Position numbers and translations under genes: made by a program. From the NCBI GenBank assembly GCA_046294625.1, contig JBKBKN010000003.1, positions 104,054 through 168,053 of the forward strand: a stretch of DNA of 64,000 nucleotides. The letters run 5' to 3'. The notes under the pieces were generated by a model. The model was not told the DNA's origin. It saw only the letters and a list, made by a program, of their open reading frames with translations, and did not search any database. How positions within the stretch are numbered: position 1 is the stretch's first letter; the number at the start of each line of letters is the position of its first letter. Source of the stretch: JBKBKN01 sp046294625. GTDB lineage: Bacteria > Bacteroidota > Bacteroidia > M30B66. This document shows positions 50,730-60,165 of this stretch, piece by piece.

Positions 50730-51380
50730 ATGTCACATTTGATTGCTCCATCAATGCTTTCCGCCAATTTTAATGCACTGGGAAAGGATGTAGAAATGGT
50801 CAATCGCAGCGAAGCAGATTGGTTTCATTTAGATGTGATGGACGGGGTTTTCGTTCCTAATATTTCCTTTGGTTTTCCAATTATTAAGCACATAAAAAAA
50901 CTTTCGCAGAAACCATTAGATGTGCATTTGATGATTATTCAACCTGAAAAATATTTAGAAACTTTGGCGCATGCAGGTGCTGATATTCTTACTGTTCATA
51001 TCGAGGCATGCACCCATTTGCACCGCACAATACAGAGCATCCATGCTTTAGGAATGAAAGCTGGTGTGGCCATTAACCCCCACACGCATGTGAGCTTACT
51101 CGAGGATGTAATTCAGGATATTGACCTCGTTTGCATGATGAGTGTAAACCCAGGATTTGGTGGACAAAAATTTATTCCACGTACTTTTCAGAAACTACGT
51201 ATGCTCAAGGAACTGATTATCGATGAAGGGAGCAGTTGTAAAATCGAGATCGACGGAGGAGTTGACTTTTTCAATTACAAAGATCTTGTGGACGCCGGTG
51301 CCGATGTGCTTGTGGCTGGAAATACTGTTTTTAGCCACGACAATCCCGAAGAAGCCATTCGAATCTTAAAGCATATTTAA
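50730..51380 (+). CDS. rpe: Ribulose-phosphate 3-epimerase
   Basis: 216 residues, a normal TIM-barrel length. Catalytic and metal residues are visible: His33 and Asp35 (FHLDVMDGVFVPN), His66 (LDVHLMI), Asp in KIEIDGGVD near residue 174, and the phosphate-binding MSVNPGFGGQ. It interconverts ribulose 5-phosphate and xylulose 5-phosphate in the pentose phosphate pathway. It stands alone, with its own -7 box, between the copper set and the DUF3089 gene. Confidence 0.97.
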   Translation: MSHLIAPSMLSANFNALGKDVEMVNRSEADWFHLDVMDGVFVPNISFGFPIIKHIKKLSQKPLDVHLMIIQPEKYLETLAHAGADILTVHIEACTHLHRTIQSIHALGMKAGVAINPHTHVSLLEDVIQDIDLVCMMSVNPGFGGQKFIPRTFQKLRMLKELIIDEGSSCKIEIDGGVDFFNYKDLVDAGADVLVAGNTVFSHDNPEEAIRILKHI

Positions 51381-51410
51381 AACAACATACCATTGCTTAA
51401 CAAAACTTAA

Positions 51411-51442
51411 TTTGCCCTACAATGCAATTTTAAGCACCTTTG
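51411..51442 (+). promoter_or_regulatory. Promoter of the DUF3089 gene
   Basis: TTTG (51411-51414), 20 bases, CACCTTTG (51435-51442). The -7 box has the C variant seen at 2216-2223. The leader would be very short before the ATG at 51450. Confidence 0.65.
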
Positions 51443-51449
51443 CATTGCT

Positions 51450-52511
51450 ATGAAAATCGCCCAAAATCTGCTTTTTGTTTGCCTTTTAGCCAGTGTAATC
51501 AGTGCCTGCACCATGAAATACACCCCTCCTGTGCTGGCTAAAGGATTTGATGAAACACCAATTCCTGCAGCACCTGATTACAGTAGGCCAGAACATTGGG
51601 CTGCCTTGCCCGGAAAGGAAGATATGGCCGATCTCATCCCCAAAAAACTGAATATTCCCGAAAACCAAAATCAAGCCAAAGCAGACGTATTTTTTATACA
51701 TCCTACCACCTATACTTATGCGCCTGATGGAACATATTTATGGAATGGATCGCTTGATGATGAAAAGCTGAATAAACGAACCGACGAAAGCAGCATCAAA
51801 AATCAAGCATCTATCTTTAATGCGGCTGGACGTGTATATGCGCCTCGTTATCGTCAAGCACACATTCATTCCTTTTTCACGTCGGTGAAAGAAGACGGAC
51901 AAAGAGCTTTGGATATCGCCTATCAGGATGTGAAAACAGCCTTTTTATTTTACATTGAAAATGAAAACAAAGGGCGCCCTTTTATCCTCGCCTCGCACAG
52001 CCAAGGCACCCTGCATGCAGGAAGACTCATCAAAGAGTTAATTGAAAATACTCCATTAGAAAAAAAACTTATCAGTGCTTATCTAGTCGGCATTCCGGTT
52101 CCAAAAGATTATACCACACTAAGGGTGTGCGATTCGCCCGATGACATCAATTGCTATGTGAGCTGGAATACTTTTGCCGATGGGTACTATCCCCCGGATT
52201 ATAAACAAAGGGGATATGAAAACGCTAACTGTATAAATCCACTCACCTGGAATAGCAGAGAAACACAGGCTTCGCGCAAAAATAATAAAGGGGGGGTAGT
52301 ATGGAATTATAAAGTAATTCCGGAAATTAACGATGCTAGAGTAGTAGATGGCATGCTATGGATTAAAAAGCCGCACATACCTGGTCGCATGTTTTACAAG
52401 GTTAAAAACTATCATATTGGCGACTATAATCTTTTCTACGTCAATATTCGCGAAAATGCCATTCGCCGTACCAAGCATTATTTCGAAAAAGAAGATAAAG
52501 CTGAACATTAA
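51450..52511 (+). CDS. DUF3089-family lipoprotein, alpha/beta-hydrolase-like
   Basis: 353 residues. The lipobox SVISAC gives lipidated Cys20. The family core runs from about 78 to 320: ADVFFIHPTTYTY, FNAAGRVYAPRYRQA, FILASHSQGTLHAGRL with Ser184 as the likely nucleophile of a G/S-H-S-Q-G elbow, YLVGIPVPKDY, VSWNTFADGYYP. The fold predicts a lipase- or esterase-like enzyme in the cell envelope; substrates of DUF3089 proteins are not established. It has its own promoter. The next gene starts 37 bases later, with a separate -7 box. Confidence 0.87.
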   Translation: MKIAQNLLFVCLLASVISACTMKYTPPVLAKGFDETPIPAAPDYSRPEHWAALPGKEDMADLIPKKLNIPENQNQAKADVFFIHPTTYTYAPDGTYLWNGSLDDEKLNKRTDESSIKNQASIFNAAGRVYAPRYRQAHIHSFFTSVKEDGQRALDIAYQDVKTAFLFYIENENKGRPFILASHSQGTLHAGRLIKELIENTPLEKKLISAYLVGIPVPKDYTTLRVCDSPDDINCYVSWNTFADGYYPPDYKQRGYENANCINPLTWNSRETQASRKNNKGGVVWNYKVIPEINDARVVDGMLWIKKPHIPGRMFYKVKNYHIGDYNLFYVNIRENAIRRTKHYFEKEDKAEH

Positions 52512-52527
52512 ACGCGCGAAACGTTTT

Positions 52528-52535
52528 TATCTTTG
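52528..52535 (+). promoter_or_regulatory. -7 element TATCTTTG of the GlcD-like gene
   Basis: It matches TAnnTTTG, 13 bases before the ATG at 52549. No good -33 box is seen. Confidence 0.5.
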
Positions 52536-52548
52536 ATACCTACAGAAT

Positions 52549-53943
52549 ATGTCAAAGCTCAGCGAAAGCCAAATTGAAAACCTAAAATCCATTGCTTCGC
52601 AATTTGTGGAGTCAAGTGATGATATTGACTTCACAAGATATGGATCAGACGAAACTGAAGACTTTTGCTTCCTACCCGATATAGTAGTTAAACCAGCCGA
52701 TAAAAAAGAAATAAGTCAAATTTTGGCTTTTTGTAATGCGGGAAAAATACCTGTTACCATTCGCGGAGGCGGCACAGGTCTGAGTGGGGGCGCATTGCCC
52801 ACAGCTGGAGGAATCGTACTCTCCATGGAGCGATTCAATAAGATTATCCATATCGATGAACGCAATTTGCAAGCCAGGGTAGAACCGGGAGTAATCACTC
52901 AGGTGTTTCAGGAAGCAGTTATTGAAAGAGGCTTATATTATCCACCCGACCCTTCGAGCCGTGGCTCTTGCTTTATTGGGGGTAATATCGCGCACAACTC
53001 AGGCGGCCCGAGAGCAGTTAAATATGGCGTTACGAAAGATTTTGTTTTAAGCCTTGAAGTGGTTTTGGCCGATGGCAGCATCATCGAAACCGGAGCCAAT
53101 GTGCTTAAAAATTCCACAGGCTACAATCTCACGCAATTAATGGTGGGTAGCGAAGGTACCTTAGGGGTGGTCACTGCAATCACTTTCAAACTTATTCCCT
53201 ACCCTGCCATGAATAAAGTGATGCTGGCACCTTTCCATCATCCGGAAAAAGCTTGCGAAGCAGTCTCAGCGATTTTTCGCGCCGGGGTAATTCCTTCAGC
53301 ATTAGAATTCATGGAGCGCGATGCCATTGACTGGACGTTGCAATTTAAGCCTGATATCGCTATCAGTATTTCACCTGAAGAACAGGCTCATCTTCTCATT
53401 GAAGTAGATGGAAACGAAGAATCGGAAATTTTAATACAATGTGAAAAAATCTTTCAGGTGCTCGAAGCACATGAGGCCGGCGAAATTCTTTTTGCCGAAT
53501 CAGAGACGCAGAAAGCTGACCTTTGGAAACTGCGTCGAAATGTGGCCGAAGCTGTTAAATCCAACTCGGTATATAAAGAAGAAGATACTGTTGTGCCCCG
53601 GGCCGAACTACCCAAATTGCTCAAAGGCGTAAAAGAAATTGGCCAAAAATATGGCTTCCGTTCGATTTGCTATGGCCATGCCGGTGATGGCAATTTGCAT
53701 GTGAATATTATCAAAGGCGACCTAAGCGATGAATTTTGGGAGAATGAGCTTCCTAAGGGTATCCGCGAAATTTTTGAACTAACAGTAAGTCTTGGCGGGA
53801 CTTTATCGGGCGAACATGGCATAGGCTATGTGCAGAGACCATACATGGATATTCGCTTTCCGGAACATCATTTACGTTTAATGCGCGACATCAAAAAAGT
53901 ATTTGACCCCAATGAAATCCTTAATCCGGGTAAAATCTTTTAA
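52549..53943 (+). CDS. FAD-linked oxidase, GlcD/D-lactate dehydrogenase type
   Basis: 464 residues. The PCMH-type FAD domain spans about 45-220 with PVTIRGGGTGLSGGALPTAGGIVLSM and FIGGNIAHNSGGPRAVKYG. The C-terminal FAD-oxidase domain holds YGHAGDGNLHVNI and GTLSGEHGIGYVQRPYM near the end. This class oxidises 2-hydroxy acids (glycolate, D-lactate or D-2-hydroxyglutarate). No GlcE or GlcF partners or iron-sulfur domain are adjacent, so it is a single-subunit enzyme. The substrate is not resolved by sequence. Confidence 0.9.
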   Translation: MSKLSESQIENLKSIASQFVESSDDIDFTRYGSDETEDFCFLPDIVVKPADKKEISQILAFCNAGKIPVTIRGGGTGLSGGALPTAGGIVLSMERFNKIIHIDERNLQARVEPGVITQVFQEAVIERGLYYPPDPSSRGSCFIGGNIAHNSGGPRAVKYGVTKDFVLSLEVVLADGSIIETGANVLKNSTGYNLTQLMVGSEGTLGVVTAITFKLIPYPAMNKVMLAPFHHPEKACEAVSAIFRAGVIPSALEFMERDAIDWTLQFKPDIAISISPEEQAHLLIEVDGNEESEILIQCEKIFQVLEAHEAGEILFAESETQKADLWKLRRNVAEAVKSNSVYKEEDTVVPRAELPKLLKGVKEIGQKYGFRSICYGHAGDGNLHVNIIKGDLSDEFWENELPKGIREIFELTVSLGGTLSGEHGIGYVQRPYMDIRFPEHHLRLMRDIKKVFDPNEILNPGKIF

Positions 53944-54020
53944 TTCACAGCCATATATCTTTGGCACATCAGGATAATAAATACGGTACATTACCTTTGC
54001 CGTTAAAATAATTTAGGACA

Positions 54021-55670
54021 ATGAAAATAGCGCTGGCTCAGCAGAATTACCATATCGGAAATTTTAATTCAAATGCAGCAAAAATTATTTCGGCCATAGA
54101 GCGGGCAAAAGCTGAAGCTGTGGATCTGATTGTTTTTCCTGAGCTTGCCGTATGCGGTTATCCCCCACTCGACTTTTTAGAAATCAAAGATTTTATTCAG
54201 AAATGCGAAGATTCAATTCAGCAGATTGCACAAGCTTGTGTTGGAATTGGCGCTATTGTGGGAGCGCCGCGTGTTAATCCGGAAATCGAAGGAAAATGTC
54301 TTTTCAATAGTGCATTTTTGCTTCACGATGGCGATGTGCAGGGAATCAGCGACAAAACACTCCTTCCCAATTATGATGTGTTTGACGAATACCGCTATTT
54401 TGAATCGAACCGAAGATTCGAAGTGCTTTGTTTTCAAGGGAAAAAAATCGCTTTAACCATTTGCGAAGACCTTTGGGATGTGGAAGATGACCTGATGTAT
54501 GTGCGCTGGCCTATGGATGAATTGGTGAAACAATCACCGGATGTGATCATTAACATTGCTGCTTCGCCATTTTCGGAACATCACGCCCTATCGCGCAAAA
54601 AGGTGCTTCGCCATAATGCACTGAAATATCTACTTCCCATCATCTATGTGAATCATGTGGGAGCGCAAACAGAACTTGTGTTTGATGGAGGCTCTATGGT
54701 CATGAACCGACAAGGCAAATTAGTTTGTGAGCTGAACTACTTCCAAGAGGACTATCGTGTGATTGAATTAGACTGGATTAATACCGCCAAATCATTCAAT
54801 GTAGATGCCGATGAGCGTATATTTAAAGAAAATGGTATTGAACGTATTCATCATGCCTTGATTTTAGGCATACGTGATTATTTCGAAAAACAAGGATTTC
54901 GAAAAGCAATTTTGGGCTTATCCGGGGGCGTGGACTCCGCATTGGTATATGCACTCGCTGTTGAAGCAATCGGGTCGGAAAATGTACTGGGTGTGCTCAT
55001 GCCTTCACCCTATTCATCACAGCATTCGATAGATGATAGCATAAAATTGGCAGAAAATCTGGGTGCTAAAGCCACCATTTTACCAATAGACCAGCCTTTT
55101 GAAAGCTTAAAGCAAACGCTATCCGAACAATTTGCCGGACTTGAAGAAAATGTGGCCGAAGAAAATATACAATCCAGAATACGCGGTGTTTTACTCATGG
55201 CAATGAGCAATAAATTTGGCTACATCTTATTGAATACTTCCAACAAAAGCGAGCTGGCTGTGGGCTATGGCACACTCTATGGCGATATGTGCGGAGGTTT
55301 ATCGGTGATCGGCGATTTGTATAAAACGAGGGTATATGAATTGTGCCGATACATCAATAGAAATCAAGAAATCATACCGGAACATATTCTCACCAAAGCA
55401 CCAAGTGCTGAGTTGCGCCCCAATCAAAAAGATACAGACTGCTTGCCTGAATATGATGTCTTAGACCCCTTGCTTGAAGCCTATATCGAGCATCAATCAG
55501 GCCCTGAAACCTTGATTAAAATGGGTTTCGATGAAGCCTTAGTACACCGTGTGCTCAAAATGGTCAATACTAATGAATATAAACGCTTCCAGACAGCACC
55601 TATTCTGCGTGTCACCCCAAAAGCATTTGGCCTTGGTCGCCGTATGCCGATAGTAGGGAAGTATTGGTGA
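54021..55670 (+). CDS. nadE: Glutamine-dependent NAD+ synthetase
   Basis: 549 residues. An N-terminal nitrilase-like glutaminase domain (about 1-265) has Glu41 (FPELAVCGYPP), Lys112 (ISDKTLLPNYDVFDEYRYF) and Cys148 (TICEDLWD). The C-terminal synthetase has the PP-loop SGGVDS at 301-306. It converts nicotinic acid adenine dinucleotide to NAD+ using ammonia from glutamine. The two-domain length is normal. A -7 box TACCTTTG lies at 53992-53999. It converges on the small lipoprotein gene 55 bases downstream. Confidence 0.96.
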   Translation: MKIALAQQNYHIGNFNSNAAKIISAIERAKAEAVDLIVFPELAVCGYPPLDFLEIKDFIQKCEDSIQQIAQACVGIGAIVGAPRVNPEIEGKCLFNSAFLLHDGDVQGISDKTLLPNYDVFDEYRYFESNRRFEVLCFQGKKIALTICEDLWDVEDDLMYVRWPMDELVKQSPDVIINIAASPFSEHHALSRKKVLRHNALKYLLPIIYVNHVGAQTELVFDGGSMVMNRQGKLVCELNYFQEDYRVIELDWINTAKSFNVDADERIFKENGIERIHHALILGIRDYFEKQGFRKAILGLSGGVDSALVYALAVEAIGSENVLGVLMPSPYSSQHSIDDSIKLAENLGAKATILPIDQPFESLKQTLSEQFAGLEENVAEENIQSRIRGVLLMAMSNKFGYILLNTSNKSELAVGYGTLYGDMCGGLSVIGDLYKTRVYELCRYINRNQEIIPEHILTKAPSAELRPNQKDTDCLPEYDVLDPLLEAYIEHQSGPETLIKMGFDEALVHRVLKMVNTNEYKRFQTAPILRVTPKAFGLGRRMPIVGKYW

Positions 55671-55724
55671 CAAGCAAAAAGATGATTGGTCTTTGCGCCT
55701 TTTTTAAGGCCAAAACTTCTCGCT

Positions 55725-56234
55725 CTATTGATAAGTGTAAATATCAAAATAGCCCTCGGTGATTTGTAAGGTGTCCGAAGAAGCTGCTTTAAGAAGCGTA
55801 CCGAAAAAATTTCCTCTAATATTCTTATCCGTAACCTTAGTAAAAGTCACGTTTGCTTTGGGAGCAGTGTTGTCGGTTTGGAATTGCACTTGCTGAGCAT
55901 TGGTGTAAGACATGGTGACACTGTAAAAATTGCTATTGCTGTAAAAGCTGTCGCTGTAGGTTGTCTCTCCAATAACAGTCGGTTGGCTTAAAGAAACACC
56001 AAAATTTTGCATCCAAAAAGTTAGTCTCGATGAAGGTTTTTGAACTCCTGCATCACCTATTAACATACCGAGAAAATTATACTGTATTTTGCTTTTACTA
56101 ATTACAAAAACGGTGTCTTCTGCGGCAATAAACTTGATGATGGAATGTGGCAATGTTTCAGAATCTTTCCGGCAGGAAATTAACAGCATCAAAAAGACTG
56201 AAGATTGCGCTAGAAAGATGAAATAACGTTTCAT
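55725..56234 (-). CDS. Small lipoprotein of unknown function
   Basis: 169 residues. The signal with lipobox LLISC gives lipidated Cys21. The mature part is beta-rich (FIAAEDTVFVISKSKIQYNFLG, TYSDSFYSNSNFYSVTMSYTN, ITEGYFDIYTYQ) and has no recognised family. A calycin-like or jelly-roll fold is a guess. It lies 67 bases after dxs on the same strand. Gene-like features are the lipoprotein signal and a consistent composition; the sequence shows no enzyme motif. Confidence 0.7.
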   Translation of the reverse strand: MKRYFIFLAQSSVFLMLLISCRKDSETLPHSIIKFIAAEDTVFVISKSKIQYNFLGMLIGDAGVQKPSSRLTFWMQNFGVSLSQPTVIGETTYSDSFYSNSNFYSVTMSYTNAQQVQFQTDNTAPKANVTFTKVTDKNIRGNFFGTLLKAASSDTLQITEGYFDIYTYQ

Positions 56235-56301
56235 AAATCCAATTTAGGTTCTATAAACTTATTGCTAATTTTCAAGAAAGCGAAAAGATGACAATTCGGG
56301 T

Positions 56302-58218
56302 TTACACCAAAATTTTTTCTCCTAGGAGTTTCAGTACAGCCTTTTTGATGCCTTTTTCATCATAACCGCACTCTGCCCAAAGCTCAGGTTGTGTGCCATG
56401 CTCCACCACCTTATCAGGAATGCCTAGGCGAATCACTTTAGCACTGTAACCGTGATCGGCCATCCATTCCAACACTGCACTACCCATTCCACCTTGAACA
56501 CATCCATCTTCAACAGTAATTACCTTGTTAAACTGACTAAATACTTCGTGCAATAACTCGTCGTCGAGTGGCTTCACAAATCGAATGTCGTAATGCGAAA
56601 CGCTAACACCTTCTGCTTCGATTTGAGCAATAGCATTAGCAGCAATATTGCCAATGTGTCCGATAGATATGATGGCTATGTCAGTTCCTGACTTTAATTT
56701 TCTACCTTTACCTATTTCAATAATTTTGAGTGGTGTTTTCCAATCCACCATCACTCCATTGCCCCGTGGATATCGAATACTGAAAGGACCTTCATATCGG
56801 GTTGCCGTAAACATTAAGTTGCGCAACTCCTGTTCATTCATGGGCGCAGATACCACCATGTTGGGTATGCAACGCATGTAAGCCAAATCATAGGCACCAT
56901 GATGTGTTGGACCATCAGCACCGGCTACACCTCCTCTATCTAGGCAAAAAACTACCTGCAGATTCTGAATGGCCACATCATGTATCACCTGATCGAAGGC
57001 TCGCTGCATGAAGGTAGAATAAATATTACAAAACGGAACAAGTCCTTGCGTGGCCATACCTGCCGAAAATGTAACCGCATGCTGCTCCGCTATCCCCACA
57101 TCAAAGGCACGCTCAGGCATGGCTTTCATCATAATGTTTAAAGAACAACCTGATGGCATGGCAGGAGTCACACCAACAATACGTTCATCTTTTTCTGCTA
57201 ATTCTACAATGGTATGTCCAAAGACATCCTGATATTTTGGTGGTTCAGGCTGCCTTTTTTCAACCTTAATTACTTTGCCTGTTGTTTTATCGAACAATCC
57301 CGGCGCATGCCACAGGGTTTGATCTTTCTCTGCCGGCTCAAAACCTTTTCCTTTTACTGTAAGCACATGTAGAATTTTGGGACCCGGGATATCCTGTAGG
57401 TCTTTAAAAACCTGAACAAGCCTGTTAACATCGTGACCATCAACCGGACCAAAATATCTGAAATTAAGCGACTCAAATAAATTGCTTTGCTTTAATAATA
57501 CAGACTTGATCCCATTTTCAATTTTTTGCACGATAGTGCGGGCATCAGGCCCAAATTTGCTGATTTTACCCAGCAAATTCCAAACTTCATCTTTTACCTT
57601 ATTGTAGGTATGTGATGTGGTAATATCAGTTAAATAGTCCTTCAGTGCTCCCACGTTGGGGTCGATGGACATACAGTTGTCGTTAAGCACCACCAACATG
57701 TTACTTTTTTCCCATCCCGCGTGGTTAAGTGCTTCGAATGCCATTCCGCCGGTGAGCGCACCATCGCCAATCACAGCAACTACTTGACGGTCTTTTTCCT
57801 TTTTGAGTCTCGATGCAACCGACATGCCAAGAGCAGCAGATATGGAAGTGGAAGAATGGCCCACGCCAAATGTATCGTACACGCTTTCTTTTCTTTTTGG
57901 GAAACCGCTAATACCTCCATAAATCCTGTTAGTCGGAAATACATCTCTGCGACCTGTGAGCATTTTATGTCCATATGCCTGGTGGCCTACATCCCAAACA
58001 AGTTGATCATAAGGTGTGTTGAATGCATAATGCAGAGCAACAGTCAGCTCTACCGTTCCAAGGCTTGCTCCAAAATGTCCTCCTTTCACAGAAACAATAT
58101 CAATGATGTATTGTCTCAACTCTGCACAAATTTGCTCCAGATCTTCTTCATTGAATCGCCTTAGATCGGCAGGATAATCGATTTGGGCTAAAAGGTCCCC
58201 GGGGGTGTAGTGTTCCAT
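56302..58218 (-). CDS. dxs: 1-deoxy-D-xylulose-5-phosphate synthase
   Basis: 638 residues. It joins pyruvate and glyceraldehyde 3-phosphate, the first step of the MEP isoprenoid pathway. The thiamine-diphosphate motif is GDGALTGGMAFEALNHAGW near 151-169, ending in NDN. VWDVGHQAYGHKML near 74 and the transketolase central part (GIAEQHAVTFSAGMA) are present, and the C-terminal domain is complete. It has its own -7 box at 58242-58249. The pathway partner ispF lies at 27.8 kb. Confidence 0.97.
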   Translation of the reverse strand: MEHYTPGDLLAQIDYPADLRRFNEEDLEQICAELRQYIIDIVSVKGGHFGASLGTVELTVALHYAFNTPYDQLVWDVGHQAYGHKMLTGRRDVFPTNRIYGGISGFPKRKESVYDTFGVGHSSTSISAALGMSVASRLKKEKDRQVVAVIGDGALTGGMAFEALNHAGWEKSNMLVVLNDNCMSIDPNVGALKDYLTDITTSHTYNKVKDEVWNLLGKISKFGPDARTIVQKIENGIKSVLLKQSNLFESLNFRYFGPVDGHDVNRLVQVFKDLQDIPGPKILHVLTVKGKGFEPAEKDQTLWHAPGLFDKTTGKVIKVEKRQPEPPKYQDVFGHTIVELAEKDERIVGVTPAMPSGCSLNIMMKAMPERAFDVGIAEQHAVTFSAGMATQGLVPFCNIYSTFMQRAFDQVIHDVAIQNLQVVFCLDRGGVAGADGPTHHGAYDLAYMRCIPNMVVSAPMNEQELRNLMFTATRYEGPFSIRYPRGNGVMVDWKTPLKIIEIGKGRKLKSGTDIAIISIGHIGNIAANAIAQIEAEGVSVSHYDIRFVKPLDDELLHEVFSQFNKVITVEDGCVQGGMGSAVLEWMADHGYSAKVIRLGIPDKVVEHGTQPELWAECGYDEKGIKKAVLKLLGEKILV

Positions 58219-58241
58219 TATGGTTAGCTAGATTTAATAAG

Positions 58242-58249
58242 CAAAGGTA
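58242..58249 (-). promoter_or_regulatory. -7 element (TACCTTTG on minus strand) of the dxs gene
   Basis: CAAAGGTA on the plus strand, 23 bases before the dxs ATG. Confidence 0.55.
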
Positions 58250-58410
58250 TTTAATTCATTCACAAAAACTATTAACATCGTATTGAATGAATTGTTGCTT
58301 GTTGGCTCATTTATCATCCTATTTTCTACTGATGCATGCTATATTAATATTCGTGTCATTCCACTCCACAATCGAATCAATGTAATTTGTTTATTTGCAC
58401 TCTTTGAAAA

Positions 58411-59988
58411 ATGTTGCCGGAGAAGCTTAAAATAATCCATCAGCCTTTGTATGTTTTTGGCTTCGCGCTGATGGCCGTGTCCTTACCTTTTTCGCTTTTC
58501 CTGATGTCGTTATCCCAATTTGTCCTAGCAGGCAATTGGCTACTTGAAGGCGATTTCAATAATAAATGGTTTCGGCTCAAGCAAAATGCTCCGGCATTAA
58601 TGACCATGGGCATTTTTATCCTTTATGCATTAGGGCTCATTTGGACTACCAATATTTCTGAAGGAATAAACCAACTCCGAATGATGGCTCCAGTATTCGT
58701 TTTCCCAATGATAGCATCTAGCATCAACCTGATTGACCGCGTTATTCTCAAAAAAATGCTACTTCTTTTTGTCTTTGCAGTATTTTTTTCGAGTCTATAT
58801 AGCATGTCGCTTGCTCTTCGGTCTGGAGTTGACGGCTTGGGCGACATGCGCAATCTGTCTCCTTTTGTTTCCCACATTCGATTTAGTTTGATGATTTGTA
58901 TGGCAATTGCGTTACTCTTTGAACGATTGTCAAATGATCAAGGTTGGGGTAATAAGGTTTTAAGCTTGATGCTGTTAGCTTGGTTTATTTTTTTCCTGTT
59001 TTTCGTTCAATCACTCACCGGATTGATAGTGCTGTTGATTTTATCCATGCTCTACTTGCTATTCGTAATGCTGCCAAGGCTGAAAAGAATCTATCAAGTT
59101 TTTACTGCTGCTTTTGTAATGATTGTTGGTGTGATGGGGGTATTTCTGCTCTATCAAGACTATAAGAACTATGCCAATGCGCCAATTATCAATACAGACA
59201 TGTTACCGGAATTTACCAGTTATGGTAATCCTTATAACCACGATTTGAATAATCTGCAAATTGAAAACGGCAATTACATTTGGCTTTTTATTTGCGAAAG
59301 TGAACTCCGCTCTTCTTGGAATCAACGTTCATCAGTAGATTATGATGGCGAAGATGCCAAAGGTCATCCACTCAGGGCTACGCTGATTAGATATTTGAAT
59401 TCTTTGGGCTACAGCAAGGATGCTGATGGATTGAGTAAACTCACTGTTGAAGACATCAAAATGATTGAAGCCGGTCATGCTAATTTTGTGTACACTCGAA
59501 TGGGGGATTATCGACAAAGATTATATCAGATTTATTTCGAGTTTGATAATGCTAGGAACACGTCCGTTCCTGATGGGCAATCGATATTGTTACGTTCCGA
59601 ACTTTGGAGAAATGCCTGGCATGTAATAAAGAAAAATCCACTTCTAGGAAGTGGTACTGGCGATTTAAAAGATGAATTCAATATTGCCTTCAAGGAACGA
59701 GAAACTGAGCTGAATGAGCGCTGGTGGCTTCTTTCTCATAATCAATACCTGACCATTTTTGGCACATTTGGTGTTTTGGGTTTAATCACCTTTTTGATAC
59801 TTTTTGCTCAGCCATGGTTGTCGCAATGGAATCAGCTATTGATGTCAGCTAAAGGATTTTTCATCATTTTTTCGGTATCAATGATTTCGGAAGACACCCT
59901 AACATCTCAGGCGGGAGTTAGCTTTTTCGTCTTCTTTACGTCTATTTTTATACTCATGAAATATGGGTTAAGGTTTACAAAACAATAG
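58411..59988 (+). CDS. O-antigen ligase-like (Wzy/WaaL) membrane protein
   Basis: 525 residues with about 11-12 membrane helices and a large periplasmic loop (about 255-415). LLGSGTGDLKDEFN followed by LLSHNQYLTIFGTFGVLGLI is the WaaL/Wzy-C pattern, with His in SHNQY. Such proteins join O-antigen to lipid A core or polymerise polysaccharide at the outer face of the inner membrane. The loop has an unusual pair of Trp-rich segments (NYIWLFICESELRSSW), distinct from the core helices. No neighbouring polysaccharide genes define the glycan. Confidence 0.8.
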   Translation: MLPEKLKIIHQPLYVFGFALMAVSLPFSLFLMSLSQFVLAGNWLLEGDFNNKWFRLKQNAPALMTMGIFILYALGLIWTTNISEGINQLRMMAPVFVFPMIASSINLIDRVILKKMLLLFVFAVFFSSLYSMSLALRSGVDGLGDMRNLSPFVSHIRFSLMICMAIALLFERLSNDQGWGNKVLSLMLLAWFIFFLFFVQSLTGLIVLLILSMLYLLFVMLPRLKRIYQVFTAAFVMIVGVMGVFLLYQDYKNYANAPIINTDMLPEFTSYGNPYNHDLNNLQIENGNYIWLFICESELRSSWNQRSSVDYDGEDAKGHPLRATLIRYLNSLGYSKDADGLSKLTVEDIKMIEAGHANFVYTRMGDYRQRLYQIYFEFDNARNTSVPDGQSILLRSELWRNAWHVIKKNPLLGSGTGDLKDEFNIAFKERETELNERWWLLSHNQYLTIFGTFGVLGLITFLILFAQPWLSQWNQLLMSAKGFFIIFSVSMISEDTLTSQAGVSFFVFFTSIFILMKYGLRFTKQ

Positions 59989-60038
59989 CAGATCAATTTC
60001 TTTAACCCATGTTCATAAGTGAATGTTTACAATGCCAA

Positions 60039-60071
60039 TTTGAACCTTGCCATCAAATTATCGTATATTTG
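60039..60071 (+). promoter_or_regulatory. Promoter of the fluoride riboswitch-CLC unit
   Basis: TTTG (60039-60042), 21 bases, TATATTTG (60064-60071). Transcription would start a few bases before the riboswitch core. Confidence 0.75.
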
Positions 60072-60081
60072 CGCTAAACAT

Positions 60082-60134
60082 AGGCAATGATGTCTGCCTC
60101 GAACCGCATCTAAAAGGAGCTGATGGCGTCTACG
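60082..60134 (+). ncRNA. Fluoride riboswitch (crcB motif)
   Basis: The core fits the fluoride aptamer element by element. The first stem AGGCA (60082-60086) pairs exactly with UGCCU (60095-60099). The loop GAUGUC (60089-60094) can pair with GGCGUC (60125-60130) in six base pairs, two of them G-U: this is the aptamer's pseudoknot. It corresponds to GAGGCC/GGCCUC in the Thermotoga petrophila structure as I recall it, with pairing kept while the bases changed. CGAACCGC, AAAAGGAGCUGAUGG and UCUACG match the conserved strands. It lies between a promoter and a CLC-type transporter gene, the usual target. Binding of fluoride would turn on expression. No clear terminator is seen, so control may be at translation. 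Confidence 0.9.
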
Positions 60135-60165
60135 AATCAAGTGTTAAACTGGATATTGGTGGACT

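Noticed and set aside
55678..55715. Possible terminator between nadE and the small lipoprotein gene
   Set aside because: Only a short gcctt/aaggc stem is present, with no convincing stem-loop plus T run.
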